A stretch of 64,000 bases of DNA. Origin: a virus. The notes below the pieces were generated by a model. That model had not been told where the DNA came from. It saw only the letters and a list, made by a program, of their open reading frames with translations, and ran no database searches. Positions 56,696 through 64,000 of the stretch are shown here, piece after piece. The position numbers and the translations under genes were made by a program. The stretch covers positions 1 to 64,000 of IMG/VR virus record IMGVR_UViG_3300036853_000446, one strand, 5' to 3'. How positions within the stretch are numbered: the first letter of the stretch is position 1; the number at the start of each line of letters is the position of its first letter.

Positions 56696-58048
56696 TCAGT
56701 AGGTCAGATTCTCCCAGGTCTTCGTACGCCCGCGGAGTTCCCGCTCGTTCGGGATATTCGGTTTCGACGTCTCGACGACCGGCGACAGGCCGGGTGGCAA
56801 CACCTGCTCGACGGTGAGCCCCTGCAAGTTGTCGATGGGAAGCCTGTACCGGATGTCCTTCTCGTCGATGTAGCCGATGTTGAAATGCTGTTGAAGAATC
56901 ATCCCGCGGTTCGTCGGCATGCGCACCGGCCCTATCGAGTACCGCTCTCCGTTGATGCGAACGATGAAATCCCGTTGGCTCAAGAGAGGCGCTGGCCCCG
57001 TCCAAACGTCCATGACGTGCTCCAGGTTTCGCCCTCGCGCCGTTTGGTTGATGCGGCGCTCGGCGTCGTCAGGAGCGAACACGATCGCGTAAGGCCCCTC
57101 GTAGCCCCGCAGAATTCCTGTCCCATAACAGTCGGGGCAGTCATTGAGTGGCTGCTTGTGCGTCTCGTATCGCACGCACGAGCACGGCTCGCCCACGGTC
57201 TTCCGGATGTAAACCAGACCGCGTTCGCCCCCCTGTTGCAAGATCCATTGGTTACGACGGACCGCCTCGCGCCAGATCCAGTCGACCTTCTCGATCTCTT
57301 TGGAATTCGTCATGGCCGCCCGCTCGAGCGGCGTCTCGCGAATCTCTTCGACTCGAATCACGTCAAGGTCCGCCCGTATGGGCACCCCAACCGTGGTCAC
57401 GCGGTAGAAGACCCGCGTGCTCAGGTCCGTTCGAACGAGGGTGTTGTTGTACCGATAGCTGACTCGGACAACGGTCGACTCCGCGGGGACCGGCGACGGG
57501 ATCATCTTCTGAGTCGCCACGTCCGGAAACTGGCGCGTTTCGATCTCGATTTCACCCGTCTCGCCGACGACCCTCTTGATGTGCGCGGGCTCCCCATCGA
57601 TGGTGACCCGCACCTCGGCAATGTTCGCCTCCGCAAACGCCTGTGAACCTGCGATGACGATCGGCGATCGCAGCGTCCGGAACACGTAGCGAGGGGGATT
57701 CGTCTCGCTGCCCGCGGCTTCTCCCCGCAAGACCCATTGCGAGTCTTCCACCACTTCGTCGACCACGATGACGTTGTCCGTGCGGTCGCGGTAGAAGCGC
57801 GCGCCGACGGGCAGCTCAGTCAGACGGTAGTAGGGGCCAAACTCGCTGTCGAAGCTCTGGTAGACATTGACCCCCAAGATGACGAACCTCGAATTCGCCG
57901 TCAAAGACGCCGGGTCATCCCAACAGAGGTCGAAAATCCCTGGCTGGTACCCGCTCGTCAGGAACAGGTTCAACGGCGGCACGGGGTACGCCGGGTTTTC
58001 CAGCTCTAGGTCGTGGGGGCTTCGATCCCGTTGCGAGGCGTATGGCAC
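56696..58048 (-). CDS. Virion structural protein with zinc knuckle (450 aa)
   Basis: GTG start. The N-terminal ~230 residues are beta-rich with an Ig/FN3-like start (FDLCWDDPASLTANSRFVIL) and several V-x-V strands. Around residues 287-306 it has a CxC...CxxC cluster (PCSCVRYET; NDCPDCYGTGI) that should bind zinc. The C-terminal ~140 residues hold a membrane-free beta domain (FIVRINGERYSIGPVRMPTN). The GERY/GPVR pattern and the knuckle are of the kind found in head-tail joining or baseplate-linked proteins. A CRRCGG knuckle in the gp25-like protein at 7176-8339 is comparable. Function is inferred as connector or neck; no family is named. Confidence 0.6.
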   Translation of the reverse strand: MPYASQRDRSPHDLELENPAYPVPPLNLFLTSGYQPGIFDLCWDDPASLTANSRFVILGVNVYQSFDSEFGPYYRLTELPVGARFYRDRTDNVIVVDEVVEDSQWVLRGEAAGSETNPPRYVFRTLRSPIVIAGSQAFAEANIAEVRVTIDGEPAHIKRVVGETGEIEIETRQFPDVATQKMIPSPVPAESTVVRVSYRYNNTLVRTDLSTRVFYRVTTVGVPIRADLDVIRVEEIRETPLERAAMTNSKEIEKVDWIWREAVRRNQWILQQGGERGLVYIRKTVGEPCSCVRYETHKQPLNDCPDCYGTGILRGYEGPYAIVFAPDDAERRINQTARGRNLEHVMDVWTGPAPLLSQRDFIVRINGERYSIGPVRMPTNRGMILQQHFNIGYIDEKDIRYRLPIDNLQGLTVEQVLPPGLSPVVETSKPNIPNERELRGRTKTWENLTY

Positions 58049-58087
58049 GGCTCATGGAGCTGCGTCACAAATGGAATCGTCTCGTTG

Positions 58088-58399
58088 TCAGGTCTCCGCA
58101 GAAGGCGCCGGCTGGATGGGCGCTGGCTGGGTATCGCCAGCCCTCAGCCTAGCCCGAACCATAACCTCGCCCGTTCGCAGGTGAATATTCATGTCGGCGT
58201 CCTCCGGAATCCCCCGCTCCTTGGCAACGCGCCGGTAGAGGGCCGCCTTGTCCTCCCTGAGTCGTTTCCCCGCGGCAAGAAACGAGATCTTCTCCATCTC
58301 CAGATTATAGATCTGGTCGGCAAGGCCTTCCTCCGCCGAAGTCAACTCGTGCAGGTGAGCGAGTTCTTCGGCACTGACGGGCTCAAAAGGGGCGGGCAT
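58088..58399 (-). CDS. Small coiled-coil protein (103 aa)
   Basis: ATG start with AGGGAC upstream. It is mostly one amphipathic helix (AEELAHLHELTSAEEGLADQ ... LEMEKISFLAAGKRLREDKA), then an IPEDADMNIHLRTGEVM strand region and a disordered Pro-rich end. It resembles small phage scaffolding or DNA-binding accessory proteins only in general form. It lies between the endonuclease-like gene and the zinc-knuckle structural gene. Confidence 0.55.
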   Translation of the reverse strand: MPAPFEPVSAEELAHLHELTSAEEGLADQIYNLEMEKISFLAAGKRLREDKAALYRRVAKERGIPEDADMNIHLRTGEVMVRARLRAGDTQPAPIQPAPSAET

Positions 58400-58468
58400 T
58401 GTCCCTGGGCTTTACACCGCGCCGCCGGGATCGTTGAAAGCGTAGCCCCGAACGTGAACGACTAGGCT

Positions 58469-58585
58469 CTAGCCAAGCTCGCGCAGCTTGGCGATCACAC
58501 GGTCACGCCCCATGCATCTGCCGCAGGAGAACGACACGTCGAACGTTATGGCGTCATCCCACCAGCTTACACCAATTTGCCACAC
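58469..58585 (-). pseudogene. 38-codon remnant or mini-ORF with CxxC downstream of the endonuclease
   Basis: A frame ending in TAG at 58469-58471 and readable from a GTG at 58585 encodes a plausible sequence with DDAITFDVSFSCGRCMGRDR followed by VIAKLRELG. It contains a CxxC pair. Its upstream part overlaps the end of the endonuclease gene in another frame. No strong start is visible. It could be the tail of a gene displaced by insertion of the endonuclease or a very small zinc protein. Confidence 0.3.
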
Positions 58586-59798
58586 AGCTGACGATGGCAG
58601 CAGGGTCCCGTACAAATTCTGATTCCCAGATCACTAGACACTCAATTCCAACCTCCAAAAATGCGTCGATGACCTCTTGCTCGTGCTCCCAGATATCTTT
58701 CCCTGTAAATGCCTCCGAATGCCAGTAGTCGCCGAAGACTTCCACTACCTTCCTAATACCCCGATTGGCTAGCACGACTTCTGGCCCCGGCAGAACGAAG
58801 TCAGGGTTCTTGTGACATTTCAGCTTAGGAAGCCATACCCAATAGCTTCCATCACCGGTATATAGAAGCTGCGTCAAACACTCGGCGAAACGACGTTCCA
58901 GCCCGTTTGGACCCGGACGCCTGAAGTCCTTCCAAGCCGCTCGTGCCACCTCTGCATTTTGCATGGCATATGGGACACCGTATCGCGCAATCGAAGTCTT
59001 CTTAGCCTTATCATGAATGACTGGATTCTGCAGCGGGTGAGTCACCCCGTAACGCACCAAACACGTCTGCTCTCGACGTTGCTGCACCTGCAGGTTTTGA
59101 AGGGGACTACAAACGCCATATACCTTCAAACAGGTCGTGCGCATCTTGTCGACAATTTCAGCAGAAGCTGACGGCGCGGGACCGCCAAATCGTAAGATGC
59201 ACGTTGCCCTTCTCTTACTAATAGCACCCGGGATTGCACCCGTAGCTTCCACTCCGTACCTAAGTAAGCACGTTCCTCTCAGCCGGACACGGATCTCTTC
59301 CGATTGCAACGGGCTCGACACACCGTAGTTGATTTTTAGCGTGGCTACCTGACGTGCCTTTGTCTCCGATACTCGCATCGGATTTGCATCTCCTTTAGGG
59401 AATCTTCCTCGTTTCGGAGCGCGCTTCCTTTCAATGCTCTCGTACAATGGTGACTCCTTACAGAAGACATTTTCAACGCCATACTTCGTTTTTAGAGTCA
59501 ACTTACGCCGCTCTTCCAATCCCGGAATTTTTCGAAAAGATTCAGTGCCGTACCGCTCTAAGAGCGTTGCTTTCTGCCGAACACTCTGGACATCCCTACT
59601 GCGCGATAGCCATACCGAGCAACACTTGTGATGGCTCGCCATCCGACTTTCGTTAATAGCCGCGAACCCACACAGGCAATCCCTTGGGGTCAAATCCCCG
59701 AGAACAAGCTTCCAACCGCTACAGACGGCTTTGTGGCGTGAGTTTATACTGTCGGAGTTTGGGAAGTGCTTTCGACAGTGTGGACAGGTAACCGGCAT
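58554..59798 (-). CDS. Homing-endonuclease-like protein with YGV repeats and Vsr-like nuclease (414 aa)
   Basis: The N-terminus is a zinc finger (C5, C8, H22, C26). Eight repeats of about 30-36 residues follow, each with a K/R-x-T-x-L-x-R-Y-G-V core often ended by PLQN (for example CLVRYGVTHPLQN, SIARYGVPYAMQN), a pattern seen in phage homing-type DNA-binding proteins. The last ~110 residues look like the Vsr/EDxHD nuclease fold: an E in GLERRFAECL, NPDF, EVFGDYWHSE, then WEHEQEVIDAF and ECLVIWESEF. The gene is visibly AT-richer than its neighbours and has no clear ribosome site. It lies between two structural genes with no intron or intein evident, so it would be a free-standing mobile endonuclease. 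Confidence 0.8.
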   Translation of the reverse strand: MPVTCPHCRKHFPNSDSINSRHKAVCSGWKLVLGDLTPRDCLCGFAAINESRMASHHKCCSVWLSRSRDVQSVRQKATLLERYGTESFRKIPGLEERRKLTLKTKYGVENVFCKESPLYESIERKRAPKRGRFPKGDANPMRVSETKARQVATLKINYGVSSPLQSEEIRVRLRGTCLLRYGVEATGAIPGAISKRRATCILRFGGPAPSASAEIVDKMRTTCLKVYGVCSPLQNLQVQQRREQTCLVRYGVTHPLQNPVIHDKAKKTSIARYGVPYAMQNAEVARAAWKDFRRPGPNGLERRFAECLTQLLYTGDGSYWVWLPKLKCHKNPDFVLPGPEVVLANRGIRKVVEVFGDYWHSEAFTGKDIWEHEQEVIDAFLEVGIECLVIWESEFVRDPAAIVSCVANWCKLVG

Positions 59799-59815
59799 TT
59801 ATTGAGATACACCGG

Positions 59816-60700
59816 TCATCCCATGAACTTCTGTGGTGTGAGGACACCTCGGCCGCTATAGGGTCCAAAGGAACTACGGATCCCAATTCCGAAGCGGGGC
59901 TGTTGTAAACCCTTGATTACACGGACAGTTTGTTTGGCTTTCTCGAGTTGGCCTTCGAAGAGATCTTTGAAATTGTTGGCGGCGGCCTCGTACTTGCTCG
60001 ACTTGTCCAGATTGAGACTCACGCCACCAATCGAATAATCGAACTCTTCGGAAATCCAGTTGATCATGAGAGCAAGCAGCGCGTAGTTTGCAGCGCCCGT
60101 CAGCAGCAGCGTTCGCCACTCGGGCTTCCATTGACTCATGACGCTCATGTTCTGAAACGGCGTCCGAGGTGGCGATGCGATGACCGCGTCGAGCGCACGC
60201 TCCAGGAACTCTTTCAGCTCGACATCCTCCCAGATGTAGCCGAACACGCGGTTGAACTGGCTGACGGTCTCCTCGTGCGCAGGAGGCCTAAACCTATAAT
60301 TTCTATCAGGATTTGAATCTCTGAGCATGATCCTGAGTCGACGCACGAGGTCAGCCTCGCAATCGTTCATGTTCAAGCTCATGACCGTCTTGTCGATGAC
60401 CTCGAACTCCTGGATGGCCTGATGGACGGGCCCGCCAACGGTCTCGCGGAACGTCCAGCGAGCCCGATAGACCCCGATGTTGGCGTCGAGCGGGATGATG
60501 ATGCTCGCGTAATACTTGCCAACCTCCGGGCTCGCCGGTGAGCGCCGCGGCGCGCCCAAGAGAACCTCCCGCCCCGTCGTGAAGTCGTAGAGGGTGTAGT
60601 AGACCTCGGCCGCATTCGAGGGCGTCCCCGAACTGTTTTCCAAGAAGATGTTGAGGTCCTCTGGACCTAGCTGCTGACCTTTAAAGAATGCGACAGACAT
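59816..60700 (-). CDS. Connector/neck structural protein with N-terminal Ig-like domain (294 aa)
   Basis: The first ~105 residues are an Ig-like domain (AAEVYYTLYDFTTGREVLLG ... GVYRARWTFRE ... IQEFEVID), a type also found in the genes at 60980-61729 and 62184-62570. The rest is helical: DCEADLVRRLRIMLRDSNPD, VFGYIWEDVELKEFLERALD, AANYALLALMINWISEEFDY and DKSSKYEAAANNFKDLFEGQ. That arrangement (a small-molecule-like helical bundle of ~180 residues) is familiar from head-completion/neck proteins of large phages. It is probably a connector or adaptor at the head-tail joint. ATG start 3 bases after the preceding stop. Confidence 0.65.
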   Translation of the reverse strand: MSVAFFKGQQLGPEDLNIFLENSSGTPSNAAEVYYTLYDFTTGREVLLGAPRRSPASPEVGKYYASIIIPLDANIGVYRARWTFRETVGGPVHQAIQEFEVIDKTVMSLNMNDCEADLVRRLRIMLRDSNPDRNYRFRPPAHEETVSQFNRVFGYIWEDVELKEFLERALDAVIASPPRTPFQNMSVMSQWKPEWRTLLLTGAANYALLALMINWISEEFDYSIGGVSLNLDKSSKYEAAANNFKDLFEGQLEKAKQTVRVIKGLQQPRFGIGIRSSFGPYSGRGVLTPQKFMG

Positions 60701-60703
60701 GAT

Positions 60704-60976
60704 TCAACGCTCGCTCCGCCAGCCCTTGCCTTCGAGGCGGTCCTTCGCTGCGGCGCAAAACGCGCCGGGGTCATCGATATTACCGGTCATCTGCTCAATG
60801 CAGCGCGTGACCTCGTGTTCGCCGCCTCCGCTCAGATTGTCCCAGAATTTCTTCAGGCTCTTCTCGGTCCATCCCTTCGGGAGCGATTTCCAGCGGTCCG
60901 CGGTGCGCGAGACCTCTCGGCGCGCGAGATAACGACCGAGGTAGCGGCTGACGACTCTTCGTGAGGTGTCGTCCAC
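60704..60976 (-). CDS. Small conserved phage protein (90 aa)
   Basis: GTG start with GGAG 7 bases upstream. The C-terminal half (PKGWTEKSLKKFWDNLSGGG ... VTRCIEQMTG, then DDPGAFCAAAKDRLEGKGW) has the KGWTxxSxKKxWxxLxG...IDDPGAFCAxxxDxxEG pattern of a small phage protein found in many unrelated virions. Its role is unknown to me. The N-terminal ~30 residues are basic and helical. It lies between two Ig-like structural genes. Confidence 0.6.
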   Translation of the reverse strand: MDDTSRRVVSRYLGRYLARREVSRTADRWKSLPKGWTEKSLKKFWDNLSGGGEHEVTRCIEQMTGNIDDPGAFCAAAKDRLEGKGWRSER

Positions 60977-60979
60977 GTC

Positions 60980-61729
60980 TCAGCTCCACCCGAACTTGAT
61001 TTTGCGATCGAGAAGGTCCCGTGGGTCACCGACCGCGGCAGCGTCGAGGACCTGAAACCGCATCTCCGTCACCTCCGGTATCGACTGCGAGGTGCGCTGA
61101 ACGCTCCACTCGATGAACCACTGCCCCGACTGTCCCGTTTCCCCGGCGCGCCCCGTGGCGTAGAATTCGCCAACCTCGCCCGCCACCGGCAGGCGGTGAC
61201 GAGGCCCGACATATTTCCGCGATCCATCGCTTCTGATCTGCGCGAGGCTGTACGTGACGCGAAAAGGGACCATCGGCCTGTGACGGTCGCTGAGGAATAC
61301 CGGCAGGTCCCCTCGCTGCAGGGTCTGGAGCCAGCGGAAGGTCTTTGGACCCAACGTGATGGCGCGCAGCGGGGGCGGATGATGATCGATGACGGGGAGG
61401 ATCGAAAGATGGGAGTCCCCCTGGATGACGAGCGGCGCGTTGTAGAGAAAGAGGCTGGTTCCGACTACGACTCCTCTCGCCCCCACTCGGACATTGCCGT
61501 TGGCGGAAGCGTCCGAGGACCCCGCCACGACCGCTGAAGTGTCGACGAAATAGTTCCACTCGAACGTGCTGTCTCCCAGAAAGGTCCCGCTCGCTAGCTG
61601 TCCGACGCTCGCCACACCCGTAAAGGACGCGGTCCCCTGGAACGTGAGGGCGATGGCAATGCAGACAATCGCGGCCGCCGAGGCCGGGCTTGTCCCATTA
61701 ACCGTTGCGGAGCTATCGACGGTCGCCAA
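60980..61729 (-). CDS. Ig-like structural protein (249 aa)
   Basis: The start is a TTG 13 bases after the previous stop; an ATG is not available nearby. Residues ~1-110 are Ser/Thr/Ala-rich beta sequence. Residues ~120-249 form an Ig-like module (LPVFLSDRHRPMVPFRVTYS ... RLPVAGEVGEFYATGRAGET ... WFIEWSVQR ... MRFQVLDA), which is typical of accessory virion proteins placed on head or connector surfaces. Related modules occur in two neighbours. Probable surface or decoration function, inferred. Confidence 0.6.
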   Translation of the reverse strand: MATVDSSATVNGTSPASAAAIVCIAIALTFQGTASFTGVASVGQLASGTFLGDSTFEWNYFVDTSAVVAGSSDASANGNVRVGARGVVVGTSLFLYNAPLVIQGDSHLSILPVIDHHPPPLRAITLGPKTFRWLQTLQRGDLPVFLSDRHRPMVPFRVTYSLAQIRSDGSRKYVGPRHRLPVAGEVGEFYATGRAGETGQSGQWFIEWSVQRTSQSIPEVTEMRFQVLDAAAVGDPRDLLDRKIKFGWS

Positions 61730-61744
61730 GATTCCGCTTTCAGA

Positions 61745-62128
61745 TCAGGATTCGGACAAAATGAGCTGATTTGCGGGCACTCGAAGCTGGTCGCCTATCG
61801 CGATCGTGCGCGGCGCGGACAGGGCCGTGTGGTAGAGGAGATTCCCCGACGCGGGCGCGTCAAAGATTCCGAAATGAACGACGGTGCCCCAGGAAGCCGT
61901 AGCCATCGGGAACAGGACGTCTCCAACGTTTGCCACTTGATTCGCCGCGGGAGATCCGAGCGTCAGGGTCTGCCTCGTATACGCTCCGCCCGAGACTTCG
62001 GCGCCACCGCCAGCGTTCGTAGGCGCCGTCGTATACGCAGCGAGGTAAACTGCTGCCGGGGCGGCGAACGAAGTAGCTCTCAACACGTGGTTGAGTAGAT
62101 TGACCGCTAGGTAGTCGGACTTTGCCAT
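61745..62128 (-). CDS. Gp80-like tail fibre protein (127 aa)
   Basis: ATG start with GAGG 5 bases upstream. The whole protein matches the short phage tail fibre family of Gp80 type (PF23140 as I recall it): SDYLAVNLLNHVLRATSFAA, YLAAYTTAPTNAGGGAEVSG, GAYTRQTLTLGSPAA, TASWGTVVHFGIFDAPASGN and LLYHTALSAPRTIAIGDQLR. Family proteins are common in tail-associated gene blocks and are about 120-130 residues, so this copy is complete. It is surrounded by Ig-like genes and may be a short fibre or surface protein. Its place in the connector cluster, far from the main fibre genes, is a little unusual. Confidence 0.8.
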   Translation of the reverse strand: MAKSDYLAVNLLNHVLRATSFAAPAAVYLAAYTTAPTNAGGGAEVSGGAYTRQTLTLGSPAANQVANVGDVLFPMATASWGTVVHFGIFDAPASGNLLYHTALSAPRTIAIGDQLRVPANQLILSES

Positions 62129-62183
62129 GATGCCTCAACATCAGGCGGTTGATAAAAGCTGTCTCAGCCTTCATCGAACGGGA

Positions 62184-62570
62184 TCAGCGGTTGTTGAACG
62201 ACGCAGTCAATCCTCCCGATGTCTGAATGGGCTCCGACACGTCGTAATCTTGAGCCACAATCTGCTGACCGGCCGCGTACGTGAGACGGACTCTCCAAAA
62301 GCCCGCGGCATTGGGCCGAAATCGAAGGCTGTAACTACCTGGCGCTCCGGGGATTTCGTGGAAATAGAGACTGCCTGCGTTCACTTGGCTGTCAGAGACC
62401 GGAGCCCCGTTCATGACGGGCCAAGGCTGCGGCACGTTGTTGCAAAACGTGTGTGACGTCAGGTCGACGAGCGTCAGCCCTTTAATGGGCGTGAACCCAT
62501 CGACCTCAAAGAAATCCGCCTGATCAATCACCGTCTGATTGATCCGACCGACGCGACCTACCGACGCCAA
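62184..62570 (-). CDS. Ig-like small structural protein (128 aa)
   Basis: TTG start with AAAGGG 8 bases upstream. The sequence is a single Ig-like beta domain (TPIKGLTLVDLTSHTF ... GSYSLRFRPNAAGFWRVRLT ... QDYDVSEPIQ) of the kind also present in the genes at 59816-60700 and 60980-61729. It likely caps or decorates a virion surface. No named family. Confidence 0.6.
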   Translation of the reverse strand: MASVGRVGRINQTVIDQADFFEVDGFTPIKGLTLVDLTSHTFCNNVPQPWPVMNGAPVSDSQVNAGSLYFHEIPGAPGSYSLRFRPNAAGFWRVRLTYAAGQQIVAQDYDVSEPIQTSGGLTASFNNR

Positions 62571-62601
62571 ACGCTAACCCTTTCTCGCATGTGGTTCTTG
62601 C

Positions 62602-62850
62602 TCAAGGCATGTGGCAGAGGTGCTTCAGATTCTTGACCGTGTTGGCATAGAGAAGCGCGGGCACCTTGCCCGTTTGGTTGAACCACGCGGTCCGCAGCTC
62701 CCCAATGTTCACGACCGTGCAATCGAAGACGAAGCTGATTCTCGTGCCATTCTTCGACGTGTTCTGCATCGGCGCCCCCGCGACCTGCAGGTAGGCAGCA
62801 AAATACAGATCCGTGGTTTCGAATACGCTATCTCTTGTCTCGTCATTCAT
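62602..62850 (-). CDS. DUF5659-like protein (82 aa)
   Basis: ATG start in a leader with weak ribosome sites. The pattern (ETTDLYFAAYLQVAG ... ISFVFDC ... LRTAWFN ... ALLYANTVKNLKHLCH) fits DUF5659, a small domain with a T-x-D-L-x-x-A-A-Y-L start found in phages and bacteria. The role is unknown. It follows a terminator-like hairpin and a CAGA-rich leader, so it may be transcribed less than the gene before it. Confidence 0.65.
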   Translation of the reverse strand: MNDETRDSVFETTDLYFAAYLQVAGAPMQNTSKNGTRISFVFDCTVVNIGELRTAWFNQTGKVPALLYANTVKNLKHLCHMP

Positions 62851-62902
62851 ATGGGGTCTCGTCTTCAGAGGACTTCATCTTCGGTCTGGGGCTGATTTTT
62901 CA

Positions 62903-62932
62903 GGGTCTGGGTCTGGGTCTGAATCTGGATCT
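62903..62932. repeat. CAGACC hexamer tandem repeat in leader
   Basis: On the minus strand the leader reads CAGATTCAGACC then CAGACC units, three near-exact copies plus degenerate ones, in the gap between the right-edge gene and the DUF5659 gene. Confidence 0.55.
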
Positions 62933-62959
62933 AAAATCGAGGGGCTGGCGAAACCCCTC
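62931..62959 (-). terminator. Hairpin with U-tract after the right-edge structural gene
   Basis: On the minus strand GAGGGG/CCCCTC (6 bp, 9-base loop) is followed by GATTTTAG, 9 bases after the stop of the gene at 62968. A plausible intrinsic terminator or mRNA 3'-end hairpin. Confidence 0.55.
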
Positions 62960-62967
62960 CCAAGGCT

Positions 62968-64000
62968 TTACGAAAGCGCGACAGCGTTCGACACGCGATG
63001 CCGGACTTGGACCCGCACGCTGGTCGTGGACACGGCGACACCGGGAATGAGTGCCGCGGGGATCACGATGGCGGTCGGAAGGACGCTCCCGCCAGCTCTG
63101 ATGATCGCTTGCTGTTCCAACCGCGCGGCACCCACCCCGGTGAATTTGACGACGATGCCATAATCCCCCGTCCCGCCCCCGCTCTCGGTGCCGAGGCCAG
63201 TGCCGCTGAGCGTTACCATCCCCTCTGCAGGTGTCCCGCGAACCCCGGTCGCAATCGTTGGCAGGGTGTTCGCCGTGGCAAATGGCGTAGACCCATCGTC
63301 CTCGAAAACCGCCACAGCCGCCCCGGTGGGCACCGATGGCCGGCGCGGGTCCGGGTCATAAGTCGCGCCGCTGTATTTGGCGATATTGCCGACGAGAAAG
63401 CTTTCGACGGCTACGTCGGTGTCCGCGAGCAGAGGCGCCACGGCATCGGCCACCACGAATGCACGAGCGTCGCCCGCGTCGTAGAACGGCTCGAGCGCCC
63501 TCGCGTTGGTCGTGTCGCCAACGGCCTCCAGTTGCGCCTGGCCGATGGTGAGGGGGCCATTCGGGAGGCCCACTGAGGCGTAGAAGGCCGAAGCGGCAGG
63601 AAAGGTCCGCACACCATCGGTGAGATTTAGGTTGGCATTGGCCGTCGACCCATTGCCGGTGGTGTCGAGTTCGAGGAAGCTACTCGAGCCGTGCGTCCGA
63701 GACTCGAGCGACACGGCCGAGCCCGCTTTGAAAGCGCGGATGCCAGAGCTTCCGAAGGCCGTATTGATGGCAGCCACGAGCGCCTCAGTCGAGGCGTAGG
63801 CTGCCTCGCCAATCGTATAGACGCCGAACGAGGCCGTCGACGACGTCCTCAGGCGGAGCACCTTGTTGGCAGCCCCAATCGTGAGACTCGTCGGGGCGGC
63901 AGAGCCCGTGACCGTTGCGCCCACGCCCGTGCTCGAGTCCGCCAATGCCGCCGCGAGGAAAGCGACGGTGGGAGGCCCCAGGTATCTCTCTTGGCCAGGC
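62968..64000 (-). CDS. Structural protein, 5' end beyond window (at least 344 codons)
   Basis: The frame is open to the right edge; the apparent TTG start at 63945 is an internal codon. The codons before it read RYLGPPTVAFLAAAL in frame, a natural protein sequence, so the N-terminus is missing. The protein is Ala/Thr/Gly/Ser-rich, beta-rich and free of cysteine. A segment with GEAAYASTEALVAAINTAFG resembles modules in the sheath and in the gp25-like protein. Such a composition fits a surface or head-proximal structural protein. It ends in a hairpin with a U-tract. No family is named. Confidence 0.65.
   Translation of the reverse strand, partial: PGQERYLGPPTVAFLAAALADSSTGVGATVTGSAAPTSLTIGAANKVLRLRTSSTASFGVYTIGEAAYASTEALVAAINTAFGSSGIRAFKAGSAVSLESRTHGSSSFLELDTTGNGSTANANLNLTDGVRTFPAASAFYASVGLPNGPLTIGQAQLEAVGDTTNARALEPFYDAGDARAFVVADAVAPLLADTDVAVESFLVGNIAKYSGATYDPDPRRPSVPTGAAVAVFEDDGSTPFATANTLPTIATGVRGTPAEGMVTLSGTGLGTESGGGTGDYGIVVKFTGVGAARLEQQAIIRAGGSVLPTAIVIPAALIPGVAVSTTSVRVQVRHRVSNAVALS

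Noticed and set aside
62854-62889. 11-codon upstream ORF overlapping the DUF5659 start
   Set aside because: Short, with no ribosome site of its own; could be a leader peptide but chance occurrence is likely.
62968-63945. TTG at 63945 as start of the right-edge gene
   Set aside because: The frame continues upstream without a stop to the edge and encodes plausible protein, so the start is outside the window.

Overview
The window is 64 kb of a tailed-phage (or prophage) late operon. It belongs to a large contractile-tailed virus (myovirus morphology, Caudoviricetes). Every gene I can support lies on the minus strand, so transcription runs from position 64000 down to 1. Genes are packed end to end with ATGA, GTGA, TTGA and TGATG overlaps or gaps of a few bases. 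Base composition is GC-rich with strong third-position bias, which produces many long antisense shadow frames. GTG and TTG starts are frequent. I saw no tRNA, rRNA, CRISPR array, integrase, portal, terminase or capsid gene; the head genes presumably lie beyond the right edge. The host is not identified. A GC-rich bacterium is likely, and the toxin-antitoxin pair and its upstream neighbour look bacterial in origin.

Layout in transcription order. (1) 64000-51163, head-proximal, connector and tail-completion region: a structural gene cut by the window edge, a DUF5659 protein, a Gp80-like tail fibre protein, several Ig-like or neck-type proteins, a homing-endonuclease-like gene, a zinc-knuckle structural protein, a Dps-like ferritin with a complete ferroxidase site, an actin-like ATPase, and two small zinc-binding proteins. 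(2) 51058-46457, a very large tail sheath protein (1533 aa) followed by a strong hairpin. (3) 46291-40443, an accessory island between sheath and tube: an SF1/UvrD-like helicase with an extra N-terminal domain, an overlapping partner gene, an unknown gene, and a DUF4258 toxin / HTH antitoxin pair with its own sigma70-like promoter and intrinsic terminator. (4) 40270-38542, an unknown gene, a tiny CxxC protein and the tail tube, followed by a second strong hairpin. (5) 38434-32609, two chaperone-position genes and the tape measure (1145 aa). (6) 32607-23874, the baseplate hub: a LysM/hub-type protein, a hub protein carrying an inserted GH24 lysozyme domain with the intact E-D-T triad, a gpD/gp27-like hub, a gp5/VgrG-like spike and a spike-associated protein. 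(7) 23731-17939, receptor-binding fibres, three with shared N-termini or collagen-like GXY tracts. (8) 17859-1, a 2149-aa structural protein and outer baseplate genes, including gp25-like and baseplate-J (gp6-like) proteins, then further fibre genes that leave the window on the left.

How the genes work together. The order follows the usual myovirus assembly plan: connector, sheath, tube, chaperones, tape measure, hub, spike, wedge, fibres. The unusual parts are the self-contained toxin-antitoxin cassette and helicase island between sheath and tube, the Dps-like and actin-like proteins in the connector region, the oversized sheath, and the strong hairpins placed just after the sheath and tube genes.
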